DNA of 64,000 bases from Stieleria mannarensis (GTDB lineage: Bacteria > Planctomycetota > Planctomycetia > Pirellulales > Pirellulaceae): NCBI RefSeq assembly GCF_014154935.1, contig NZ_JACEHH010000050.1:1-64000 (forward strand), given 5' to 3'. Positions 45,408 through 55,047 of this stretch are shown piece by piece; positions within the stretch are counted from its first letter, which is position 1, and every line of letters begins with the position of its first letter. The position numbers and the translations under genes are program-made. The notes beneath the pieces are model-generated. The model did not search any database. It was not told the origin of the DNA and worked only from the letters and a program-made list of their open reading frames with translations.

Positions 45408-45488
45408 GTAGCGGAAGCCGCCAAGGCTTTCGTCCCCCGCGGGGCGGCGTCACCGCGGCGCTGCGAAACTCTTGGCGAGTTCCGCTAC
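45408..45488. repeat. GTAGCGGAAGCCGCC two-arm repeat, copy 2
   Basis: Arms GTAGCGGAAGCCGCCAAGGC and CTTGGCGAGTTCCGCTAC, as at 27001-27078, with a different GC-rich centre. It lies between the secretin terminator and the dehydratase start. The open frame that runs through it is not coding. Confidence 0.8.
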
Positions 45489-45587
45489 CCTGCGGGACCT
45501 TGCTGGTCCAGCCCGATCATCAAGCTTGCTATATTGCTTGCCTGCGTTTTCCCGTTTTCCCCTCTCTGCTTCACTGAATCCAACACC

Positions 45588-47543
45588 GTGCCCTCCTTTT
45601 TCGACACGCCCCCCGATCCCGATTCGCTTGTCACCCACGCTGATGGGCCTGCCGGAACACTGCCGCTGACCGACGACATCCTGCGGACCTGGTCCTCGGG
45701 CGACCTGTTCGGGTTGACGCAAAGCGTCGGGATGGGATTTGACCCTCGCCGTGTGCTGGGCGACCAGTACTTGATCCTCAGCACACAAGGCGGACTGAGA
45801 GAGAACGACGGAACGCCACTGGCACTGGGCTACCACACCGGGCACTGGGAGATCGGCTTGCTGGTGCGGGCCGCGGCCGAACAGTTGACCGCGCGGGGGG
45901 CCGTTCCCTTTTCGGCCTACTGCAGCGATCCCTGTGACGGTCGCAGCCAGGGCACGCGGGGAATGTTCGACTCGTTGCCGTACCGTAACGACGCGGCGAT
46001 CGTGTTTCGCCGGCTGATCCGTTCATTACCGCAACGCAAAGCGGTGATCGGGATCGCGACCTGTGACAAGGGTCTGCCGGCGATGATGATGGCCTTGGCC
46101 GGTGCCCGGACGCTGCCCAGCGTGCTGGTCCCCGGCGGTGTCACATTGCCGGCGACCGTGGGCGAGGATGCGGGAAAGGTCCAGTCGATCGGGGCGCGTT
46201 ATTCCAAAGGCGAAATCTCTTTGGAACAGGCGTCGTTGGAAGGCTGTCGCGCGTGCGGCACGCCCGGCGGTGGCTGCCAGTTCCTAGGGACCGCGGCGAC
46301 CAGCCAGGTCGTGGCCGAAGCGTTGGGGATGACCGTTCCGCATGCCGCGCTCGGCCCCAGCGGCGGTCCGATCTGGACCCAAATGGCGCGTGATTCGGCC
46401 GACGTCGCGATGGAGTTGGTCGCCGCCGGAGCCACATTGGGCGATGTTCTGACCGATGACGCACTCTACAACGCGATGTTGATTCACGCGGCCGTCGGCG
46501 GCAGCACAAACCTGTTGTTGCACATCCCGGCGATCGCCGCCGCGGCCGGGTTGAGACGGCCCGACGCGGAAACGTTCCGCCAGATCAATCGCTCCGTACC
46601 CCGCTTTGTCGATTGCTTGCCCAACGGTCCGATGGGCCACCCGACGATTCGATTTTTCTTGGCCGGTGGCGTCCCCGAAGTCGCCTGGCACCTGCGCGAA
46701 TTGGGGTTGCTGAAATCGTCTGCGCGGACGGTTGCCGGAATGACCTGGGATGAAATCTTGGATCAATGGCGAACCAGCGATCGCCGGGCGTTCTGTCGCG
46801 ATCGGCTGGCCGAGTCCGACGGGGTGGATCCCGACGATGTGATCGTACCGCCAAGCAAGGCGGCCGCCAAAGGTCTGACGCCGACGGTCAGTTTCCCCGT
46901 CGGCAATCTCTGTCCGGAAGGCTCGGTGATCAAAGCGACCTCGATCGATCCCAGCGTGATCGACGACGACGGCGTCTATCGCAAACGCGGTCCGGCCCGG
47001 GTCTTCACCAGCGAGCGACAGGCGATCGCGGCGGTCAAGGGCCAACAGGGCGAACCGATCGTCGCCGGTGACATCATGGTGCTGATCGGACGCGGCCCAC
47101 TCGGTTGCGGCATGGAAGAAACCTATCAGATCACATCGGCGCTGAAGTACCTGTCATTCGGCAAAGACGTCGCCTTGGTCACCGACGCCCGATTCTCCGG
47201 CGTCAGCACGGGCGCGTGCGTCGGCCACGTCGGCCCCGAAGCACTCGCCGGCGGCCCGATCGCCAAGGTCCGCGACGGGGATGTGATCGAAATCGAAATC
47301 GACCGCAACACGTTGGACGGTCGCGTCGAACTGATCGAATCGGCCGACGGGACGCCCGCAGCGACGCTTTTGGCGGAACGGCCGCCGCATCCCGAATTGG
47401 CGGTCGAATCGGACATGCCCGACGACACCCGGTTGTGGGCGGCACTGCAACAGGTCGGCGGTGGAGCCTGGGGCGGCTGCGTCTATGACGTCGACGAGAT
47501 CGTCGAGACACTCAAGGCGGGCATGAAGGCGCGGGGACGGTAA
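45588..47543 (+). CDS. yjhG: YjhG-type D-xylonate dehydratase (IlvD/Edd family)
   Basis: A 651-residue Fe-S-dependent sugar-acid dehydratase, closely matching YjhG/YagF of E. coli. YjhG acts on D-xylonate to give 2-keto-3-deoxy-xylonate in the cytoplasm. [14 protein letters not shown] near the start, [52 protein letters not shown] and [16 protein letters not shown] are conserved, including the cluster cysteines. GTG 45588 gives the expected length (E. coli YjhG is about 655 residues); the longer frame to 45384 lies in repeat and terminator sequence. No xylose genes adjoin, so the assignment rests on similarity. Confidence 0.9.
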   Translation: MPSFFDTPPDPDSLVTHADGPAGTLPLTDDILRTWSSGDLFGLTQSVGMGFDPRRVLGDQYLILSTQGGLRENDGTPLALGYHTGHWEIGLLVRAAAEQLTARGAVPFSAYCSDPCDGRSQGTRGMFDSLPYRNDAAIVFRRLIRSLPQRKAVIGIATCDKGLPAMMMALAGARTLPSVLVPGGVTLPATVGEDAGKVQSIGARYSKGEISLEQASLEGCRACGTPGGGCQFLGTAATSQVVAEALGMTVPHAALGPSGGPIWTQMARDSADVAMELVAAGATLGDVLTDDALYNAMLIHAAVGGSTNLLLHIPAIAAAAGLRRPDAETFRQINRSVPRFVDCLPNGPMGHPTIRFFLAGGVPEVAWHLRELGLLKSSARTVAGMTWDEILDQWRTSDRRAFCRDRLAESDGVDPDDVIVPPSKAAAKGLTPTVSFPVGNLCPEGSVIKATSIDPSVIDDDGVYRKRGPARVFTSERQAIAAVKGQQGEPIVAGDIMVLIGRGPLGCGMEETYQITSALKYLSFGKDVALVTDARFSGVSTGACVGHVGPEALAGGPIAKVRDGDVIEIEIDRNTLDGRVELIESADGTPAATLLAERPPHPELAVESDMPDDTRLWAALQQVGGGAWGGCVYDVDEIVETLKAGMKARGR

Positions 47544-47570
47544 CAAAAGACATCGCATCAGGTTAAGAAT

Positions 47571-47700
47571 TAACCCTCCCTGGCAGGGAGGGTCGAGCGC
47601 AGCGAGGGGAGGGTCGACTCGTGGTGTTCGAGCGCACTTGAGCCACAGCGAATCCTTCCCGCCCCGAGCGCAAACTCCTCCGCGACCCTCCCGCAGGGCA
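47571..47700. repeat. ACCCTCCCTGG... palindromic repeat, copy 3
   Basis: About 130 bases with TAACCCTCCCTGGCAGGGAG at the left and TCCTCCGCGACCCTCCCGCA at the right, as at 23699-23835. It is preceded by CATCGCATCAGGTTAAG. It lies in the 47544-48337 gap (794 bases), which holds also a GGGAGAGGGG-type palindrome around 47735-47825, the AT-rich repeat and a terminator, and no gene that I can support. Confidence 0.8.
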
Positions 47701-47887
47701 TTGGTCTCTACACAAGCCGGCTCCCAATCGAGGACATGGCTCCCCTCTCCCTAAAACAGATCGCGCAAACGACTTTGATCGCCCAGTGATGATGACCGCG
47801 ATCTGTTTGGGGGAGAGGGGTTGGGGGTGGCCTGATGAAAATCAACGGAACTTGGAAGGTTGGGTAGGTTCGGGGACGTTCAACGAT

Positions 47888-48057
47888 TCTGCTGGATCCC
47901 TCGATTGCAAATTGCAAATTGCAAATTGTTCATTGCAAAATTTAAATTTGCCGGGAATCGTCGCTCAAATCATTTTGCAATTTGCAGTGTTCATTTTGCA
48001 ATTTGCAATCATTGTCGGTTCACCAGTATCAGACGCCACTCAATCTTCATTAGGCCA
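47888..48057. repeat. AT-rich structured dispersed repeat, copy B
   Basis: Second copy of the element at 1819-1981, with three GCAAATT units at the left instead of two and the inverse words TTGCAATTTGCAATC at the right. The GC-rich right flank (GGTTCACCAG, CAGACGCCAC) is shared too. Confidence 0.75.
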
Positions 48058-48264
48058 GGTTGGGGGTGAGGGGCCGCACACCCGATCCGTCTGCGCTTCA
48101 TCTTTGTGGCTTTTGACAGGCCGCTGGGCCCCTCATCCCCAGCCCTTCTCTGTGCGCAAAGCCGGGGGAGAAGGGAGCCATTTTTAGTTGTGTCGACACC
48201 AATGCCGGAAAAGAAGGTGACTTGCTGGATTGAAGGTGCCACCTCTCAACTTGCTGCCGACGGG

Positions 48265-48308
48265 CAAAAAAAAGGGGCACCCGGCTTTGCCCCAAAGCCG
48301 GATGCCCT
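48265..48308 (-). terminator. Rho-independent terminator of the 48338 gene
   Basis: On the minus strand a long stem (GGGCATCCGGCTTT with AAAGCCGGGTGCCC) and a short GGGGC loop end in eight T. It lies about 30 bases beyond the stop of the minus-strand gene. Confidence 0.9.
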
Positions 48309-48337
48309 TGTGTCAATTGTCCCATCGCCTCGGTCGC

Positions 48338-48808
48338 TTAGACGTCTGCTTCGGCTTCCTCAAGCTCGTCTTGCTCCGATGCGTCGATCGCGGCAACTTC
48401 GTCGTCGTTGTCCCCCAGACCCAGTTGATCGATTTGTTGATCGGTCAACCGAAAGTAGCCGAGGTCGCGGACCACTTCCAGAACCTCGCTGCAGGTCGGG
48501 AACATGCGACCGCTCTTTCGTTTGTAGTCGTCCATCGCACGCATGAATTCGATCTCGGGATCCGAGTAGTCGCGTTCGCAAGTGGTCGGATCGATGTGAC
48601 GGCGACGTTGTTTCTTGCGTCGCGGGTTTTTCATCACGCCGACATCTAAAGCGGCGGGATCACCGCCGCGGCGTTCCCCACCCGGGCGTCGGCGATCAAG
48701 CGTGACGATCTGCTCGTTAGCATCACCCGCGGTCTCATTGGTTTTGCTTTTCGAAGATGCGTTGCGGCTGTCGGTGTTTCGAGACGTGTCGGCTTTCGAA
48801 GAAGGCAT
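48338..48808 (-). CDS. Hypothetical protein, planctomycete-type
   Basis: A 156-residue soluble protein. The N-terminal half is Ser/Asn/Arg-rich and probably disordered, with a basic cluster ([13 protein letters not shown]). The C-terminal half holds a compact motif ([20 protein letters not shown] and [20 protein letters not shown]), then an acidic tail ([15 protein letters not shown]). The [15 protein letters not shown] block looks like a small conserved domain, which I associate with planctomycetes but cannot name. ATG 48808 is chosen; the frame extends to 48871 without a better start. It has its own terminator. Confidence 0.7.
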   Translation of the reverse strand: MPSSKADTSRNTDSRNASSKSKTNETAGDANEQIVTLDRRRPGGERRGGDPAALDVGVMKNPRRKKQRRRHIDPTTCERDYSDPEIEFMRAMDDYKRKSGRMFPTCSEVLEVVRDLGYFRLTDQQIDQLGLGDNDDEVAAIDASEQDELEEAEADV

Positions 48809-49060
48809 GCGTTGAATTCCTTGGGATACAGTCGAACCATCCGGCCCCGTGCGATGCGTTGCGACCGCCACGTCCGGCGACCCAAGTCGCGGGAGAGGTG
48901 ACGGTTAGCTTGACGATGGTTCTCGCTGGAAGTGTGCTGAACGCTGGGCCAAAAAAACCTAGCACGCCGATTAGGCAAAGGCGTCGGTTTAGGGAGCAAG
49001 AACGGGCAAGAGAAACTGTGCGGGCTCGCGAATCTGGCCGGTCGTAGCGGTTGTGCCGGA

Positions 49061-49360
49061 TCAGACCCGCAAACGCGCGCTCGCATCGGCGGCCGAGACG
49101 CCGTGGACCTGGATCGATTTCACTCGAGAGGTCTGGCCGGAGACGATTTCGACGCTGCTTTTGCTGATCGAGAGTCGTTTGGCGATGGCTTTGACCACTG
49201 CCTGATTCGCTTTGCCATTCTCGGGGGCTTCGGTGACGGAGACCTTCAGCGCACCGTCGTGCGTGCCGCCCACGGCAGCCTGTTTGGCTTTCGGCGTCAC
49301 CCGGACGCGAAACCGAATCGTTTGCTCGTCGACTTGTTTGCAGTCCCAAGGCTCGTTCAA
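49061..49360 (-). CDS. YggU/DUF167 family protein
   Basis: A 99-residue member of the DUF167 (YggU/UPF0235) family, small alpha/beta proteins of unknown function. The core VRVTPKAKQAAVGG, the conserved APENGKANQAVVKAIAKRL and IVSGQTSRVKSIQVHG are typical. Its TTG start overlaps the stop of the transglutaminase gene by four bases, so it is translated with that operon. Cytoplasmic. Confidence 0.9.
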   Translation of the reverse strand: MNEPWDCKQVDEQTIRFRVRVTPKAKQAAVGGTHDGALKVSVTEAPENGKANQAVVKAIAKRLSISKSSVEIVSGQTSRVKSIQVHGVSAADASARLRV

Positions 49361-51759
49361 CGGCCCGCTCCGTCCATCGGGGTGGGCATCAGCCCGCGAT
49401 AGCGTGCCGCGGCGTAGGAACGATACCAGTCCGCAGCGGCGACCAAGAAACTCGCCACATCACTGCGTTCGCCCGCGGCGGCTTCCACCCGGGCGGCGAA
49501 TTGGTGCAAGGTTTCGGTCGGCCCGCGGACCAACGCGTGTCGGCGGACCTTGCGGTCGACGTGATGCAGCATCTGTCGGCTCTGGAATTCCAGCGGGTCA
49601 CTGCCGGCGCGTTGTTTTTGTCGCTGGCGAATCCACAACAACGCCACCAGGATGCAGAACAGGGGCAACTGTGCGATTCGAAACACGACGGTCAACGAGT
49701 CGGTCGCGCGAAAGGACAATAGCCGTCCGATGATCATCCCCAACAGCGATTGGTCCTCCTCCAGATCCAGCGAACCATCGCCGGCCCCACCGACGGTGTT
49801 GACCAGGTCCGCTTCGGTCATCAACGTCCGATATGTCCGTCCCACCGTCGCTTCGACCGGGAACCAACGCTCGCTGATCTCATCGTAGGCTTCGACCCAA
49901 GCGTGGGCGTCGCGATTTCGGGCCAACCAATAGTCATCGCCTTCGCTGCGTTCGGTGACGACGTAACCGGTCACATACCGTGTCGGGACGCCCTGGGCAC
50001 GCAGCATGACGGCGGCGGCACTGGCAAAGAACTCACAATGCGCCGGGTGCCGGGCACTCAAGAAGTGTTCGATGGGATCGGTATTGGGCGGCGTCTCCAC
50101 GTCCTTCAACGAGTAGCGGTAGTTGTCCTGGAAGAAGTCCTCGATCGCTCGCGCTTTGGTCTGTGCCGTCAAGCGACCGTCACAAACCGATTGTGCCAGT
50201 GGTGCGACGAAGGATCGCAATCGGTTCGGCAGGTACAGCAGGATCTCGCGTCGGATCGGGTCCAAAACCTCGCGCGGCGTTTGGGAACCGAGCCCCAGCA
50301 CATAGGGCTCGCGCGAGTCCACGCCGCTGAGCACCATGTCATGGTGCGACAGCATCGCGCCGGTCGTCGCGGCCTCGATCCAGTCGGTCGACAACGCGGT
50401 AAAAACGATGCGTCCTTTCAGCGGAACATTGTGAACCTCGATCGTCCCGACGAAGCCGTCGTCCGGGTTCTTGCGAACCTGGAATCGGTCCAAGCTGGCA
50501 TTGCTGCTGAGTTCCAGCGGCGTTTCCCCCGGCGATTCGATCCGGACGGGTCGCGGCAGAATCGGTGTCATATCCACACCACGATTAAAGTTGCGCGGCG
50601 TCGCGGCGGTCCAAGAGCCGTCGCGGTACAGGTCAAATGCGGTGCCGCGGAGGTATCCCGGGGCGGTGATCGAAAACGCACGCACCGCCGTTTGCCCGGG
50701 GTCGCCGATCATGTGTTTTCGGACCGACCCCAACTTGCTGCCGCGGACGTAGCGCGAACCGCCGATGATCGTGTTGGCCGTCACCGCTTCGAGCGATTGC
50801 GACAATCGATCAAAAAAGTCCAACTGCAATCCCGGCACGATTCGGTTGGCCAAGTGCCCCGCGGCACTGGTCGACATCAACAGGACCGAAAGCGCCAACA
50901 CCGAATAGATCAACGCACTGCGTCCCGCCCCGGTCGGGTCGGCATCGCCGGAAATCGAAACGGTCGACCGGGGCAGCGGTGCCGGTTGTTGCACCAATTT
51001 TCGCTTGGCCGATCGCTTCTCCAACCGCTGGCGTTCCTTGCGCCAGGAATGCGTCTGCCAACGTCGCAAGATATGGTCGGCCGCGAATGCAAATCCGATC
51101 ACGGTCGCCAAGGCCGCGACCAATTGACCGGTGATCGTTTGGCTGACACCGCCACCGGTGACCGTCGTCAACACCAACAACAATCCGCAAACGAGCATCG
51201 CCGGATGGCCCCGACGCGGATGAAACACCCACAGCGTTGCCGTCACCAGAAACGCCATGTGGGAAACGCAGTCGACGACCATCGCGATCGGGTTCAAGTT
51301 TCCCGACATGTGGTGAACGATCCGCAGCGACACGCCCAAACCGCTGACGATCAACAACGTCGGCAACAGCAACACCTTGCGCAACAACCGATAGCGGTCG
51401 GGAAGGTCGGCGGCGTCGGCCGGGCGAGTGACCTGCGGCGGGGCACCGGCGGTGACCGCCCGGATGGTTGACGAATCACGCATACCTTTCGGCATCGGCT
51501 GCTTCGACGTTGACCGTTTCGACGAGGGCTGAATCGCTGCAGCGTGCCTGCGTTTTCCGAACCCTTGCAAAAAGATTCCCACCACCAGCAAGCTGAACAA
51601 GAACGCCCCCAGTGTCGTCGCCATCGTGTCAAAGGCCGATCCGACGAACACGGCTTGGACCAGCAACAGCGCCGGCAGCAACCAAAACCGGGCCGCCGAG
51701 TCGTTCACCCGGTCGGCCTCGATCAACGCACTTCGTCGATGGATCGGTTTATCGTTCAT
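49357..51759 (-). CDS. TgpA-like membrane transglutaminase
   Basis: An 800-residue protein with about six N-terminal transmembrane helices (FWLLPALLLVQAVFVGSAFD, GAFLFSLLVVGIFLQGFG, LVAALATVIGFAFA, LALSVLLMSTSAAGHLA), a large outer region with a transglutaminase core, and one late helix (IAQLPLFCILVALLW). The catalytic Cys is in PAHCEFFASAAAVMLRAQGVPTRYVTGY and the His in NRDAHAWVEAYDE. The third triad position, usually Asp in a VDPT motif, reads Glu (WFPVEATVG). It probably cross-links or cleaves proteins outside the membrane. It overlaps the DUF58 gene by 11 bases and YggU by four. Confidence 0.9.
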   Translation of the reverse strand: MNDKPIHRRSALIEADRVNDSAARFWLLPALLLVQAVFVGSAFDTMATTLGAFLFSLLVVGIFLQGFGKRRHAAAIQPSSKRSTSKQPMPKGMRDSSTIRAVTAGAPPQVTRPADAADLPDRYRLLRKVLLLPTLLIVSGLGVSLRIVHHMSGNLNPIAMVVDCVSHMAFLVTATLWVFHPRRGHPAMLVCGLLLVLTTVTGGGVSQTITGQLVAALATVIGFAFAADHILRRWQTHSWRKERQRLEKRSAKRKLVQQPAPLPRSTVSISGDADPTGAGRSALIYSVLALSVLLMSTSAAGHLANRIVPGLQLDFFDRLSQSLEAVTANTIIGGSRYVRGSKLGSVRKHMIGDPGQTAVRAFSITAPGYLRGTAFDLYRDGSWTAATPRNFNRGVDMTPILPRPVRIESPGETPLELSSNASLDRFQVRKNPDDGFVGTIEVHNVPLKGRIVFTALSTDWIEAATTGAMLSHHDMVLSGVDSREPYVLGLGSQTPREVLDPIRREILLYLPNRLRSFVAPLAQSVCDGRLTAQTKARAIEDFFQDNYRYSLKDVETPPNTDPIEHFLSARHPAHCEFFASAAAVMLRAQGVPTRYVTGYVVTERSEGDDYWLARNRDAHAWVEAYDEISERWFPVEATVGRTYRTLMTEADLVNTVGGAGDGSLDLEEDQSLLGMIIGRLLSFRATDSLTVVFRIAQLPLFCILVALLWIRQRQKQRAGSDPLEFQSRQMLHHVDRKVRRHALVRGPTETLHQFAARVEAAAGERSDVASFLVAAADWYRSYAAARYRGLMPTPMDGAGR

Positions 51760-53158
51760 CGGTTTCCCCGTCAGATTGCCACCGATCGCCCGGCCGCGGT
51801 GCCCGGATCGTCATGTAGGTCACGTGCGCGGGCAACGTGTTCGCCAAACTGGTGCGATCGTGGCCGCCCAGATCCAACATCGAGAAGACCAGTGTCGGTT
51901 GTGATCGGCTGGACTGGATCGCTTCCAGGATGCGTGCTTCGCCGACGACCGGGTCGACCGGTTGGGCGGCGGCCAAACGGACCAACATGCTCTCGGCACC
52001 TTCGCTGGACCTCGCGCCAGCTCGCGTCGGACGGTCGACGATCGGCTGGTCGGTCACGCAGAGGTTCAATTGCACACGCCGGTGGGTGATCTCCGCAATC
52101 GCCGTGGCGGAAATCGACATCAGCCGTTCAAACCACGCGTCGGCGTGTTGCCGCTGCTGTCGGGCCGCACCGCGAGAAGTGGAACGTTCGCCTGCCTCTG
52201 GTTGCGACGTGTCGACGATCAACGTCACCGTTTGAATCGACGGTGACTGGTACTCGCGCACGATCGGCCGCCCCAGTCGCGCCCAGGAGGCAAAGTCCCA
52301 ACGACGCACCGGCACACCGACCTCGTACTCGCGGTTGCCGACGTATTCCACCGGCGCACCGGCGACCAGTTTCTGTGACCAATCCCCGATCGCGGCCAGC
52401 ATCGCTCGCGAGGTCGGGTCGTCATCGTCGCGGGCCGGCGCCGGAGTGATCGCGATCTGGGCCTCGGTCGACACGGCCTTGCGACAATAGAACAAATGAA
52501 ACGGGAACGTCGATGCGATCTGAAAGTCCGGCAAGTCGTGGATGCCGCGGGCGTGAAAACGCATCGCCCCGTGCCACTGCATTTGATCCCCGCTGCGCAG
52601 CATGTCGACCGACACCGGTTCGGACGCCTCCCACGACAACGCGCTGCGCCGGGGATAGATGTCGCGCACGCCTTCACGGTGCCAGCCCACGCGCAGGTTC
52701 AGCGCCGGAAGTTTGCGGACGTTGGCCAGATGGACGTTGACCGTAAACGGCTGGCCCGCGACGGCCGATCGAGGCAGCGAGACGCTCAGCTTTAACCGCG
52801 GGCACATGATTCGATTGATCGCAAGCCCGACGACCAACAACGCCACACACGCTCCCATCATGCCGTTCCAGGGAAACCCCCAGATCACATTGAGCGTCAT
52901 GAACGCGGCCAACAACACCGAGACCGAAGCGACGGTCATGCTGCGTCGAAGCGACAGATAGCTGCGAATCGGAGCGGTCAAGACGCGGCCCACAACATAG
53001 ACCCCGCGTCGAATCCAGCGTCTCCCAAAGCCGACCGCCGCCTCGCCGCGATCCTCCACGCCGTTGCCCGGTCGCGATGACATTCCGCCGGCGATCTCAG
53101 GAGCTGATCGGCTCTCGCCGGCAGGGATCGACGGCTTGGCCGACACGTCCGCACTCAA
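51749..53158 (-). CDS. DUF58 membrane protein
   Basis: A 469-residue protein with two transmembrane helices (TVASVSVLLAAFMTLNVIWG and GMMGACVALLVVGLAINRIM) and a von Willebrand-like DUF58 region. The conserved block EYEVGVPVRRWDFASWARLGRPIVREYQ is clear. The usual partner of MoxR and TgpA, it is thought to assemble a metallo-dependent complex that matures or secures envelope proteins. It begins with TTG, overlapping the MoxR stop by four bases, so translation is coupled. Confidence 0.9.
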   Translation of the reverse strand: MSADVSAKPSIPAGESRSAPEIAGGMSSRPGNGVEDRGEAAVGFGRRWIRRGVYVVGRVLTAPIRSYLSLRRSMTVASVSVLLAAFMTLNVIWGFPWNGMMGACVALLVVGLAINRIMCPRLKLSVSLPRSAVAGQPFTVNVHLANVRKLPALNLRVGWHREGVRDIYPRRSALSWEASEPVSVDMLRSGDQMQWHGAMRFHARGIHDLPDFQIASTFPFHLFYCRKAVSTEAQIAITPAPARDDDDPTSRAMLAAIGDWSQKLVAGAPVEYVGNREYEVGVPVRRWDFASWARLGRPIVREYQSPSIQTVTLIVDTSQPEAGERSTSRGAARQQRQHADAWFERLMSISATAIAEITHRRVQLNLCVTDQPIVDRPTRAGARSSEGAESMLVRLAAAQPVDPVVGEARILEAIQSSRSQPTLVFSMLDLGGHDRTSLANTLPAHVTYMTIRAPRPGDRWQSDGETDER

Positions 53159-54222
53159 ACCACCACCTCCGTCTGTCGAATCAGTTCGTCGATCACCGCC
53201 GCGGCGTCACTCCACGACGTGGAAACCGATCGCATCGAGACTCGGTGGGCGAGCACGGCGACGGCGACTTCCTGGATGTCATCGGGCAACACATAGTCGC
53301 GTTGATCCAGCACCGCGCGGGCTTGCGCGGCACGCAACAACATCTTCGATCCGCGCGGGCTGCACCCGACCCGCAATCGACTGTCGTGCCGCGTCGCACC
53401 GACCAACGCGACCAGATAACGGACGACCTTGCGATCCACCGTGACCTCACGTACCAATCGCTGCAGTGTCGCCAGATCGTCGCGGTGCATCACCGGCGTC
53501 AACTCGCTGGACGGATCATGAGACGCCTGGTCGAGCAGCAATTCGATCTCGCTTTCCTGGTCCGGGTAATCCATCGACAAACGGAACAGGAATCGGTCGA
53601 GCTGCGATTCGGGCAGCGGATAGGTCCCCTCGAAACCCGTCGGGTTCTGTGTGGCGATGACGATAAACGGTTTGGCCAAGCGGTACTGCGTCGAATCAAT
53701 CGTGACCTGCGATTCGGCCATCGCCTCCAGCAGCGCGCTTTGCGTCCGCGGTGAGGCGCGGTTGATTTCATCGGCGATCAGCAAGTTGCAAAAGATCGGC
53801 CCGCGACGAAAGTGAAACTCGCCGCTGGTGGGTTGGAAAATGGCACTGCCCAAGATGTCCGACGGCAACAGGTCGGGCGTGCATTGGATCCGCTGGAATT
53901 CCAAGTCGATCAGGGCGGCGATCGATTTGGCCAGCGTCGTTTTGCCGACCCCCGGAACATCCTCGACCAACACCGAACCCTCGGCCAAGATGCACGTCAG
54001 CACCGAATCGATGACGTCGGACTTTCCGCGGATCACACTTTGCAGCTTCGATCGCACCGTTTCGATTTTTCCCAGCAGATCGCGGGCGACATCCGGATGC
54101 ACGGTGTGGGGATGGCTCGCTGCAGCCGCTGCATGCCGATCCGATGCGTCGGCGACCGAGGCCGGGGAAGCCGACTCGGCGTCGTTGTCGGACTGTCGCG
54201 ACTGGTTTTCGTGGGTGAACAT
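53155..54222 (-). CDS. MoxR-family AAA+ ATPase
   Basis: A 355-residue MoxR ATPase that probably acts as a chaperone for the DUF58/TgpA system encoded downstream. Walker A GVGKTTLAKS, Walker B LLIADEINRASP, and the sensor regions ATQNPTGFEGTYPLPESQLDRFLFRL and GCSPRGSKMLLRAAQARAVL are all present. An N-terminal Ser/Asp/Ala-rich tail of about 55 residues precedes the ATPase core. ATG 54222 is chosen since GGAGGCCCC stands just before it as a ribosome-binding site; a longer frame begins at 54312. It is the first gene of an overlapping operon with DUF58, transglutaminase and YggU. Confidence 0.92.
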   Translation of the reverse strand: MFTHENQSRQSDNDAESASPASVADASDRHAAAAASHPHTVHPDVARDLLGKIETVRSKLQSVIRGKSDVIDSVLTCILAEGSVLVEDVPGVGKTTLAKSIAALIDLEFQRIQCTPDLLPSDILGSAIFQPTSGEFHFRRGPIFCNLLIADEINRASPRTQSALLEAMAESQVTIDSTQYRLAKPFIVIATQNPTGFEGTYPLPESQLDRFLFRLSMDYPDQESEIELLLDQASHDPSSELTPVMHRDDLATLQRLVREVTVDRKVVRYLVALVGATRHDSRLRVGCSPRGSKMLLRAAQARAVLDQRDYVLPDDIQEVAVAVLAHRVSMRSVSTSWSDAAAVIDELIRQTEVVV

Positions 54223-54438
54223 GGGGCCTCCGGCAAGCGTCAAAATCATCGATGAGCGTCGTCGGCATCCATCGGGGCAAACCTGCGGTGGTGGTTTCGT
54301 CCCATGTTGCATCCACGACGAGGGCGTTGGCTTTCCCTAACCCCTAATGTACCCGGCCACGCCTCGGTCCGCCGCATCGACCGCCAAGATTGAAACGCAA
54401 TCGGCTGATCCGTGTCCCCCCGGCAGTACGAGAACGCG

Positions 54439-54683
54439 CGTTGGTGTCCTGGCTTGAACCGCACTCGCTCGCTGCTTGGGACGTCGATTTCGTTCCTGCA
54501 GGATTTGCCAACCGATTGAAATTCTCTCCCCCTGGGAGAGACGGCGTTTGCGCAGCACGCAAACGCCAGAGAGGGCCGGCGGATTGCGAAAGTCTTGGCG
54601 ACTTCCGCTACGATCAAATCCGTCACCTAAACAATCGACGTCCCTCGCAGCGCTGGGAGTCGCCTGAAGGCTAAACACCAACG
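54439..54683. repeat. CGTTGGTGTCC...GGCTAAACACCAACG element, copy 3 (nested)
   Basis: About 245 bases whose ends are inverted (CGTTGGTGTCCTGGCTTGAA against CTGAAGGCTAAACACCAACG), each followed inwards by matching CTCGCTGCTTGGGACGTCGA and TCGACGTCCCTCGCAGCG. Inside lie a CGTTTGCG...CGCAAACG hairpin (54544-54568) and, at 54587-54611, the inverse of the GTAGCGGAAG arm. It fills most of the 54223-54699 gap. Confidence 0.75.
54587..54611. repeat. GTAGCGGAAG repeat, single inverted arm
   Basis: CGAAAGTCTTGGCGACTTCC, the inverse of the arm at 17379-17403. It is nested in the larger element at 54439-54683. Confidence 0.7.
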
Positions 54684-54699
54684 TGCGCTGCCTGCGCGA

Positions 54700-55038
54700 T
54701 CAATAGCGGGGCACGCCGGCGTCGATCTGCAGGCTCCAGGCGTCGATTCCGCCGGCCATGTTTTGGACGTTGTCGTAGCCGCGTGACCGCAACGCTTCGG
54801 TCACCTGCATGCTGCGTCCGCCGTGGTGACAGTGCACCACAATCCGCCCGTCCTTGTGCGGTTCCAATTCGTCCAGCCGTTGCCCGAGTTCGCCCATCGG
54901 GATCAGCATGCTGCCGTCAATCTTGGCGGTCGCATATTCTTCGGGTTGACGCACATCGAGCAACAAAAAGGATTCGTCGGAATCCTGGAGTTGCTTGACG
55001 GATTGAACATCGATCTCGATCGGATAGTCGCTGGACAT
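54700..55038 (-). CDS. Rhodanese-like sulfurtransferase
   Basis: A 112-residue single-domain rhodanese that transfers sulfane sulfur in the cytoplasm. LLLDVRQPEEYATAKIDGSMLIP is the CH2A region, and the active-site loop HCHHGGRS holds the catalytic Cys. It lies nine bases after hisG and is probably read from the same transcript, though nothing links it to histidine synthesis. Length is usual for GlpE-type proteins. Confidence 0.9.
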   Translation of the reverse strand: MSSDYPIEIDVQSVKQLQDSDESFLLLDVRQPEEYATAKIDGSMLIPMGELGQRLDELEPHKDGRIVVHCHHGGRSMQVTEALRSRGYDNVQNMAGGIDAWSLQIDAGVPRY

Positions 55039-55047
55039 GGTTGGCGT

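Noticed and set aside
45384-45587. N-terminal extension of the dehydratase
   Set aside because: It overlaps the secretin terminator T-run and the GTAGCGGAAG repeat. The YjhG family starts just after GTG 45588.
47786-48187. 133-residue open frame through the AT-rich repeat, similar to one at 1836-2054
   Set aside because: The similarity comes from the shared DNA repeat. The repeats of LQFA/LQIA arise from GCAAATT words, and there is no ribosome-binding site.
49750-51471. 573-residue open frame opposite the transglutaminase
   Set aside because: Shadow of the TgpA-like gene; no motif, and the opposite frame has a clear catalytic Cys/His context.
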